From: an uncultured Muribaculaceae bacterium
Lineage (GTDB): Bacteria > Bacteroidota > Bacteroidia > Bacteroidales > Muribaculaceae
NCBI GenBank assembly: GCA_910586475.1
Contig: CAJUHM010000039.1
Span: 1 to 21,875 of the forward strand
Direction: 5' to 3'
DNA length: 21,875 bases
Shown piece by piece: positions 16,233 through 21,875 of this stretch (its first letter is position 1; the number at the start of each line of letters is the position of its first letter). The notes beneath the pieces were generated by a model that saw only the letters and a list, made by a program, of their open reading frames with translations, was not told where the DNA came from and did no database searches. A program made the position numbers and the translations under genes.

Positions 16233-17435
16233 ATGAAACAACATCCGATCCTATGGCTGTTGCTGACATTGTTCTCAACAGGCCTCCCAGCCTTATCAGA
16301 AATCGTTATCACGTCGGATGCAATATGAGTAGATCCGGACGTACCGGAGCCAAGGCTACAAATTGCCGTAGAACTTCCAGGCGGATTCATCATGCGCCAC
16401 CGCACATGTCCATGGGGCGAATTCAAAATCCACCTGCCCGAACTTGCAGACACTGCTGAACATCTTTCGCCATCTATCTCAGGCAATACGGGAACCATGA
16501 GCCTATATGACTGGAATAGGGGCAAACAAGCTCTTTACTGTGGCGAAATCTACCAGATGTCAGACGCGAGAAACAAGGAAAATATCGAGGATCTTCCCCC
16601 GACACTTCAAATTCTTGCTGCAACTACCATTCAGCCCAAAAGGGCTGTTAGAGCTGTCTTCTCAATACCATCTGCCTGCGATGTCAACAAGTGTATTGGA
16701 GAAGATGATTACTGTTTAAGTCAAGCTTTTCTGAAGAACCCGAACGGAGGAGCAGTTGCCTTTGTTGGATCTACTGGCAAAGGTATTATCAACCCTAATG
16801 ATTATCCCAGTCCATCCTATACAGATTACTTCTGTGCCAATTTATTTTCAAATCTATGTAATAAAGCTACAGCAAACACCTCAACCTGTATCGGTAGCGT
16901 ATTCAACAAAGCTCTATCAAAAGTAGTTTCAAGGATAAGTAACCCATACTATATCTACACCGCATGCGCTGTAAACCTCATGGCAGATCCTACTATGAAT
17001 GTCTATACGGAATCGCCTCAGTCGTTTAACTATAATTATAGTCGAGTGGACAATTCGCGGAAATTCACTTTTAACGAACTACCGCCAAAAACGTCTGTTT
17101 GCATAACTACTGTTGACGGAATGACGATAAAATCATTAGAAGCCATTAGTAATAAAACTTATGTATGCGAAACCTCCGAACCAATTAACATAGTCATTTA
17201 TTCTCCGAATTATTTTCCTGAGATCATTACTCCCAATAAGTACAAAACACTTCACATAAACAACTGTATAATAGACCGATCTCTAACATACGAAGCTGAG
17301 GATATTATTCTTGGAGAAAATGTCGTTATAAAATCCGGAGCCAAGCTCCAGTTGCATTATAGTGGCAAACTGACAATAAAAAATGCAGTCAAATGCGAAA
17401 AAGGTTCGGAACTTATTATTCAATCGATTAATTAA
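16233..17435 (+). pseudogene. Broken S74 / C25-protease chimera
   Basis: One frame of 400 codons from ATG 16233 (signal peptide MKQHPILWLLLTLFSTGLPA) to the stop at 17433, interrupted by a single TGA at 16326-16328. Removing the TGA restores a Gly context: TSDAI-G-VDPDVPEPRL, typical of S74 fibre proteins. The first part continues S74-like with MSLYDWNRGKQALYCGEIYQ, matching the second gene of the first cassette, and then SDARNKENI, the intact self-cleavage motif. From about 16650 the sequence becomes C25 protease: VFSIPSACDVNK (catalytic Cys), NPNGGAVAFVGST, ADPTMNVYTESP and the strand module GENVVIKSGAKL. The catalytic His half is missing. This looks like an in-frame deletion that joined an S74 gene to a protease gene. 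The ATG at 16392 could allow internal restart. Confidence 0.75.
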
Positions 17436-17446
17436 TGTTTTTTAAT

Positions 17447-18259
17447 ATGAAATACAAAGTTTATAGCTTTTACAAGCTGGTTGCGAAGTGTCATTCCGCT
17501 TTCATGATAGTGATAATGTTGATGTGTTTTATGGCGTTTGCGGGCTGTAACGATGAGCCGGATGTAGATCTGTCAAAGCCATACACCTTTCCGCTTATTG
17601 AAGATGCTCGGGCGGTATGGGCCTCCGGCACTACTTTTATAAGAGGAGATACATTAAAAATGACTGCAGAAAAGATCAATGGGAAATCTTATCTGCGCAT
17701 GCTGAGAAACGGAGAAAGGACAAACATATGCATAAGGGTTGAGCGCGACCGGATTTTCGGACTTAATCCTAATGATGGATCTGAATTTCTGATGTACGAT
17801 TTCACAAAGGATTTAAAGAACCGCGAGGATTTTGTCGTCAACCTGTTTTATGAACATCCCGACGGCTCTGTCGATCCCATTCCCATGAAGCCCGAGTATG
17901 GCAACGACTGCCATATAGATGGAGGTCCAACCTATTCAGGAGAGCAACTCGATAATTTTCACTTAGTAGCTTACTTTAACAAAAAATCCCAGCGTCTCAA
18001 AGGTCACTGCCTCAGCTTCTTCAACAAAGAGACCAAGGCAAGATCCAGTTGGGTGTATGTTGAGTACCTTGGGCTATATGATTCTCCGTTGTATATTGAA
18101 GAAGGCAGCATTCTTCGTCAAATGGAAAGAGATCCGGACGCTGAAAGTTATGTCCTCGGAGCAACATACCATTTCTACCCACCGGGGAAAGGCAGACTGT
18201 GTATACAGCCTTATTATGAAAGCGACGGTGTTTTCTATGAGATACCATTTTTCCTCTAA
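17447..18259 (+). CDS. Lipoprotein, paralogue of the cassette 1 lipoprotein
   Basis: 270 residues from ATG 17447, chosen because MKYKVY matches the MKKYVY start of its paralogue; an ATG at 17435, overlapping the preceding stop, would add four residues. The lipobox ends AFAGC and is followed by NDEPD. The n-region is long (about 18 residues). The conserved blocks shared with the 4166-4951 protein are SGTTF, K-YLRM, ICIRVERDRIFGLNPNDGSEF and LMYDFTK. The C-terminal half (YVLGATYHFYPPGKGRL and the end) differs more. No named domain was recognised. It remains open although the protease in front of it is broken, so it may still be expressed from the 16152 promoter. Confidence 0.75.
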   Translation: MKYKVYSFYKLVAKCHSAFMIVIMLMCFMAFAGCNDEPDVDLSKPYTFPLIEDARAVWASGTTFIRGDTLKMTAEKINGKSYLRMLRNGERTNICIRVERDRIFGLNPNDGSEFLMYDFTKDLKNREDFVVNLFYEHPDGSVDPIPMKPEYGNDCHIDGGPTYSGEQLDNFHLVAYFNKKSQRLKGHCLSFFNKETKARSSWVYVEYLGLYDSPLYIEEGSILRQMERDPDAESYVLGATYHFYPPGKGRLCIQPYYESDGVFYEIPFFL

Positions 18260-18275
18260 AAGGCTCTTTTCGGAG

Positions 18276-18336
18276 CTTTCTGAAGGTATTTTTCGGTCTC
18301 GATGCAGACTTCGTGACCGAGAATATCTTCAGAAAG
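18276..18336 (+). repeat. Long imperfect hairpin after the second lipoprotein
   Basis: Arms 18276-18298 (CTTTCTGAAGGTATT...) and 18315-18336 (complement, three differences and one extra base) around a 16-base loop, 16 bp after the lipoprotein stop. No T-run follows. It could be a transcript-end structure or a small mobile-element relic. The rest of 18260-18500 shows no gene. Confidence 0.55.
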
Positions 18337-18505
18337 TCCTCAAAAATTGTAATGGTCCTGCGGATGCGTTGAGTACGAAAGATGGTGTAGCCGTTTACGT
18401 TTGAGCTGGTGTTTAAAGGGCTGATTACTGTATCAGATTGACCGTACGGGTCAAGGGGGATTCAAGGGGATTAGAGAGACCTGGTGGGCGGTGTTAAAAA
18501 AGGTT

Positions 18506-18513
18506 TAAGTTTG
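18506..18513 (+). promoter_or_regulatory. -7 box upstream of the small membrane protein gene
   Basis: TAAGTTTG matches TAnnTTTG; no good -33 TTTG is seen at the right distance. The leader to ATG 18576 is about 55 nt and contains AAGAGA-N8-TCTCTT. Confidence 0.4.
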
Positions 18514-18575
18514 CATCTATATGGGATGGGGGAGTGTTTAAAGAGAAACAGTAATCTCTTAAATTCTCTTCAATT

Positions 18576-18749
18576 ATGAAACTCGTATTATTCTTAGCTT
18601 TTGTGTTTGCTTTTATAGCAGCCGGCTTCCTTGTCGCTACAGCGTTTACTACCGGAAATTCACTGGTGTATGTTTCGATCAGCGCCGGACTGGCATTGGT
18701 GGCCTTTATCATTCTTTGTGTGGCTTATGTCAACAAAAGTGTCAAGTAG
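18576..18749 (+). CDS. Small two-helix membrane protein
   Basis: 57 residues, MKLVLFLAFVFAFIAAGFLV at the start. The first hydrophobic helix is about 3-23; a short polar link TTGNS follows, then a second helix about 31-51 (VYVSISAGLALVAFIILCVA) and a basic end YVNKSVK. With two helices and a basic tail it should be an inner-membrane hairpin protein. It has a -7 box in front and a hairpin terminator behind, and codon usage looks normal, so it is probably real. I do not recognise its family and give no function. Confidence 0.6.
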   Translation: MKLVLFLAFVFAFIAAGFLVATAFTTGNSLVYVSISAGLALVAFIILCVAYVNKSVK

Positions 18750-18782
18750 GTGTGATCCGATTGGATTCTGAAAAAACAGAGG

Positions 18783-18816
18783 GACGCGTGGTTTCATAAA
18801 TAGCCATGCGTCTTTT
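18783..18816 (+). terminator. Terminator after the small membrane protein
   Basis: GACGCGTGG (18783-18791) pairs with CCATGCGTC (18804-18812) with one G-U pair and a 12-base loop, followed by TTTT. Moderate strength. Confidence 0.55.
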
Positions 18817-18867
18817 GGTAGTTGACGGGCGGGATTGCTGTCGGATCGATGGTAGAGATGGTCTTCC

Positions 18868-18898
18868 TTTGATATGACAGAAAAATTTGTTAATTTTG
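18868..18898 (+). promoter_or_regulatory. Promoter of the DUF1599 - DoxX unit
   Basis: -33 TTTG (18868-18871), 19-bp spacer, -7 TAATTTTG (18891-18898), both exact. The leader to ATG 19014 is about 105 nt and contains a stem with TCCG/CGGA and GCC/GGC arms near 18937-18965, with CTTAG next to it. Confidence 0.7.
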
Positions 18899-19013
18899 CG
18901 TCTGATGGTCGACTGGATTCCGCGATGTACGGGGTGGCCTTAGTCCGGCTACCTGAGTCGGAGGCGTATGCGACCGATTCTTTAATGGATTGATAAAAAC
19001 AGATAATCAGAAA

Positions 19014-19571
19014 ATGATAGATACTGAAACCCAGTTTGATCTCGCGCTCAAGGGCTGTCGCGATATTTTTGAGAAGAAACTCTTCGATTATGGTGCTTCA
19101 TGGCGCATTATGAGGCCATCGTCGATCACGGATCAGATTTTTATTAAGGCAAAACGGATCCGGACGCTTGAGACAAAAGGTGACGCTATGGTTGACGAGG
19201 GCATCCTGCCTGAACTGAAGGCGATTGTCAATTACGGTCTGATCGGTCTGATTCAGCTTCAGGAGGGCTATGTCGACGAAGTGGATATCGATGCCTCCCG
19301 CGCGATGGCGCTTTATGACCGTTTTGCGGCGGAGACCAAGACGCTCATGCTTGCAAAGAATCATGACTATGACGAGGCGTGGCGCTGGATGAGGACTCCG
19401 AGTTATACAGATTTTATATTGACAAAGGTTCAACGCACGAAACAGATTGAGGATAATGACGGAAAGACACTTATTTCAGAGGGGATTGACGCCAACTACA
19501 TGGATATGATCAACTATGCCGTTTTCGGCATTATAAAACTGACCGAGTGGAAGGTGCTGAAACAGAAGTGA
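19014..19571 (+). CDS. DUF1599 protein
   Basis: 185 residues from ATG 19014; upstream TTG at 18990 is unlikely because the family begins near MIDTETQFD. Two DUF1599 repeats are visible: CRDIFEKKLFDYGASWRIMR with ITDQIFIKAKRIRTLE in the first half, and AKNHDYDEAWRWMRTPSYTD with FILTKVQRTKQIE in the second. The conserved DYG-WR-MR and TD-I--K--R signatures fit the family. The biochemical role is not established; related domains have been linked to nucleotide modification. The gene is followed by and slightly overlaps the DoxX/MauE gene, an arrangement I recall from Bacteroides near tpiA. Confidence 0.9.
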   Translation: MIDTETQFDLALKGCRDIFEKKLFDYGASWRIMRPSSITDQIFIKAKRIRTLETKGDAMVDEGILPELKAIVNYGLIGLIQLQEGYVDEVDIDASRAMALYDRFAAETKTLMLAKNHDYDEAWRWMRTPSYTDFILTKVQRTKQIEDNDGKTLISEGIDANYMDMINYAVFGIIKLTEWKVLKQK

Positions 19572-20956
19572 AACAGAAGCCTCGATGCAGCCGATGGGTG
19601 GTTGCGATGGTGTGGCTTTTCCGGGTTGTCATCGGTGCGGTTTTCATTGTGTCGGGGCTCGTCAAGGCTATCGACATATGGGGCGTAGTCTTTAAGTTTG
19701 AGGATTATTTTACGGTCTGGGGTGTTTCTGTCCCGAACTCTCTGACGGTTCTCGGAGCTATGGCGCTCAGTTCGGCTGAATTTATTCTGGGTGTTTTGCT
19801 TCTTTTCGGATGTTTTCGACGCACGGCAGTCTGGGGATTGCTTGCCATGATGGCTGTCATGTTGCCGCTGACGTTCTATGTGTGGGTTGAAGATCCTGTT
19901 TCGGACTGCGGGTGTTTCGGAGATTTCATTATTCTCGGCAATGGCGCAACCTTTGCAAAAAATATTGCGATTACGGCGGTGCTGGTTTTTCTCGCGCGCT
20001 ACAACCGGCGGGCTTCCTGCATCTATCATCCATATAGCCAGTGGCTTTGCGGAGTGGCGAGTCTGGGATTCGTTACGTTCGTAGAGCTGTATGGCTACAA
20101 TGTGCAGCCGATGGTCGATTTTCGTTCGTTTCCGGTCGGGAGTGTTCTTGTCGAATCGGAAGCCGGTGGTGATGAGGAGACGGAGTTTCTGTTCGTTTAC
20201 GAGAAAGATGGTGTACAGGGACGATTTCGGGCTGATTCACTGCCGGATTCGACATGGGTGTTTGTTGACAGGGAAGTGATCGGAGGGACTGCTGCTGACG
20301 AAGGGCGTGAGCGGACTGAGCTGACGGTCTACGACAGTGACGGAGAGGATGTCACGGAGGATGTTGTTGCCGGCGAGGGGATAGAGCTTCTTGTGATTGT
20401 TCCCGAGCAGGAGCGTGCGGATCTGTACTATACCTCTTTTATCAATGAGCTGACCGAGATGATGGCCGGGATCGATGGGTCGCTTGTGGAAATTACCGAC
20501 ATTCCTCTTGATTCGATAGAGAGCTGGAGAGATTTCTCAATGGCGGAGTTTCCGATCTACAGGGCTGAAGGCACGGTACTTAAGGAGCTTGCAAGGGGAG
20601 TCGTCTCGATAGTTATGATCGAAGACGGGGCGATCCGATGGAAGCGCAATATGGGTTCGGTAGATGTCGAGGCTCTGGTTCGCTCGGAGAATCCGCGCGA
20701 GTCGCTTGACCGGCTTGCCCCTGACGGCGTCGGCACGTTGCGGAGGGGTGTGGTCTATTTTCTGATCGTTCTTTTAGGATTGTTGGCGGTCGATAAGATT
20801 TTTTGCCTGATTTTTATCCGTAAAAAAGATGGCGAAGCTGAAAATAAATGTGTAAATTTGCAGAAACAATCAGACGAGTCGAAACGACCGGAGTCGTCGC
20901 ACGAAGCCGTCAAGCCCGATCCGGAGAATCCGCAGGGTGACGGCGATGCTGATTGA
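19568..20956 (+). CDS. DoxX/MauE membrane protein with thioredoxin-like C-terminal region
   Basis: About 462 residues from GTG 19568, which overlaps the DUF1599 stop as GTGA; GTG 19547 and ATG 19607 are alternatives. The N-terminal part is a four-helix DoxX/MauE domain: FRVVIGAVFIVSGLVKAIDI, a hydrophobic FILGVLLLFG helix and the family motif DPVSDCGCFGDF. A further helix follows near 170. The middle is a periplasmic region (about 190-390) with a thioredoxin-like pattern, GIELLVIVPEQ, ITDIPLDSIESWRDF, AEFPIYRAEGTVLKEL and SIVMIEDGAIRWKRN, but no CxxC in that part. A last transmembrane segment (GVVYFLIVLLGLLAVDKIF) leads to a charged cytoplasmic tail. Probably linked to envelope redox; inference. 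Confidence 0.85.
   Translation: MKQKPRCSRWVVAMVWLFRVVIGAVFIVSGLVKAIDIWGVVFKFEDYFTVWGVSVPNSLTVLGAMALSSAEFILGVLLLFGCFRRTAVWGLLAMMAVMLPLTFYVWVEDPVSDCGCFGDFIILGNGATFAKNIAITAVLVFLARYNRRASCIYHPYSQWLCGVASLGFVTFVELYGYNVQPMVDFRSFPVGSVLVESEAGGDEETEFLFVYEKDGVQGRFRADSLPDSTWVFVDREVIGGTAADEGRERTELTVYDSDGEDVTEDVVAGEGIELLVIVPEQERADLYYTSFINELTEMMAGIDGSLVEITDIPLDSIESWRDFSMAEFPIYRAEGTVLKELARGVVSIVMIEDGAIRWKRNMGSVDVEALVRSENPRESLDRLAPDGVGTLRRGVVYFLIVLLGLLAVDKIFCLIFIRKKDGEAENKCVNLQKQSDESKRPESSHEAVKPDPENPQGDGDAD
20853..20860 (+). promoter_or_regulatory. tpiA: Possible -7 box for tpiA
   Basis: TAAATTTG inside the 3' end of the DoxX gene, 136 bp before the tpiA ATG. There is no good -33 box, so tpiA may instead be read from the DUF1599 promoter. 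Confidence 0.3.
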
Positions 20957-20995
20957 AAACAAAAGAATTTTCTATTAAATATATTGTCAAAAGAA

Positions 20996-21754
20996 ATGAG
21001 AAAAAACATTGTTGCAGGTAACTGGAAGATGAACACCACCCTGCCCGAAGGTATTGCTCTTGCAAAAGCTGTTAATGAAGCTCTTAAAAATGTGGATGCC
21101 AAATGTGATGTTGTGATCGGTGTGCCTTTCACTCACCTTGCATCTGTCAATGAAGTCATTGACAAGAACAAACTCGGACTTGGTGCTGAAAACTGCGCAG
21201 ACCATCGCTCGGGTGCATATACTGGCGAGGTTTCTGCTCCGATGGTTGCTTCAACCGGTGCAAACTATGTGATCCTTGGCCACAGTGAACGTCGTCAGTA
21301 CTACGGCGAAACTTCTGAAACACTTAAAGAAAAGGTTAAACTTGCGCTTGAAAACAACCTTACTCCGATCTTCTGCATCGGTGAAGTTCTCGAACAGCGC
21401 GAAGACGGCTCTTTCTTCGACGTGGTTAAAGCTCAGGTTGAAGAAGCGCTTTTCGATCTCTCTGCTGAAGATTTCTCGAAGATCATTCTTGCGTATGAAC
21501 CGGTATGGGCTATTGGAACAGGCAAGACTGCAACTGATGATCAAGCAGAAGAAATGCACGCATTCATCCGCGAGGTTATCGAGAAGAAATATGGTAAAGA
21601 GGTTGCAGACAATACGTCGATTCTCTACGGCGGCAGCTGCAAGCCCTCGAATGCCAAGGCTCTTTTTGCAAAGCCCAATGTTGATGGCGGTCTGATCGGT
21701 GGTGCTTCACTCGATGCGGAATCGTTCATGGGCATCGTTACTGCTTTTGAGTGA
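20996..21754 (+). CDS. tpiA: Triosephosphate isomerase
   Basis: 252 residues, the usual length. It interconverts dihydroxyacetone phosphate and glyceraldehyde 3-phosphate in glycolysis and gluconeogenesis. Active-site residues are all visible: Asn and Lys in AGNWKMN, His in LGHSERRQ, Glu in AYEPVWAIGTGKTA, with the flexible loop WAIGTGKTA and the phosphate-binding YGGSCKPSNA and GLIGGASL. The ATG at 20996 gives the normal MRKNIVAGNWKMN start; a TTG at 20984 would add four residues. It lies 39 bp after the DoxX/MauE stop and ends in a strong terminator. Confidence 0.98.
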   Translation: MRKNIVAGNWKMNTTLPEGIALAKAVNEALKNVDAKCDVVIGVPFTHLASVNEVIDKNKLGLGAENCADHRSGAYTGEVSAPMVASTGANYVILGHSERRQYYGETSETLKEKVKLALENNLTPIFCIGEVLEQREDGSFFDVVKAQVEEALFDLSAEDFSKIILAYEPVWAIGTGKTATDDQAEEMHAFIREVIEKKYGKEVADNTSILYGGSCKPSNAKALFAKPNVDGGLIGGASLDAESFMGIVTAFE

Positions 21755-21791
21755 TAGACTCAAGCAGTCCGATTGCTGAAAAAAAAATAGT

Positions 21792-21834
21792 AACAGAAGC
21801 TGTGCCGAATCTGTTGGCACGGCTTCTGTTTTTT
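21792..21834 (+). terminator. Rho-independent terminator of tpiA
   Basis: A 15-bp stem with one G-U pair (21792-21806 with 21816-21830, arm AACAGAAGCTGTGCC), a 9-base loop and six Ts at 21829-21834. Confidence 0.9.
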
Positions 21835-21875
21835 GTTGGGTAGGATAGCTTTTTGGAGGGGGAAAGTCGTAGGGG

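Noticed and set aside
18930..18990. Possible tRNA-like or tmRNA-like fold
   Set aside because: No acceptor stem, T-loop or anticodon arm could be laid out; it reads better as a leader hairpin.

Overview
This window looks like a Bacteroidales chromosome, most likely from the Muribaculaceae or a close relative. The evidence is the housekeeping proteins (GyrA, HtpG, a ClpC with an acidic linker, TpiA), several -33 TTTG / -7 TAnnTTTG promoters of the Bacteroidetes type, signal peptides ending in A-Q, lipoproteins with acidic residues after the lipid cysteine, and a type IX secretion (T9SS) sorting domain. The gene order DUF1599 - DoxX/MauE - tpiA is also familiar from Bacteroides. The family-level placement is inference.

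Region 1 (1-4951, + strand) is an accessory operon: the 3' end of an S74-type fibre gene with a T9SS sorting domain, two more small secreted S74-type proteins, a gingipain-like C25 cysteine protease and a surface-type lipoprotein, all tightly spaced or overlapping. Region 2 (4952-10394, mostly - strand) holds the chaperone genes htpG and clpC. A 194-bp MITE-like element sits exactly at the htpG stop codon, between the gene and its terminator. clpC, and less surely htpG, have sigma-54-type -24/-12 promoters.

Region 3 (10395-15836, + strand) holds gyrA followed by two paralogous secreted TPR proteins, the second behind its own promoter. Region 4 (15837-18259) is a decayed second copy of the region 1 cassette. 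It has a good promoter, an in-frame chimera of an S74 gene front and a C25 protease back broken by one TGA, and an intact paralogue of the region 1 lipoprotein. Region 5 (18260-21875) holds a 57-residue membrane protein, then DUF1599, DoxX/MauE-thioredoxin-like and tpiA, ending in a strong terminator.

The most interesting part is the repeated S74 / C25 protease / lipoprotein cassette. It may export fibre-like proteins and a protease to the cell surface through T9SS, with the lipoprotein as a dedicated partner. The two intact small S74 proteins lack the Ser/Lys self-cleavage motif that the decayed copy still has. No tRNA, rRNA or CRISPR array was seen.
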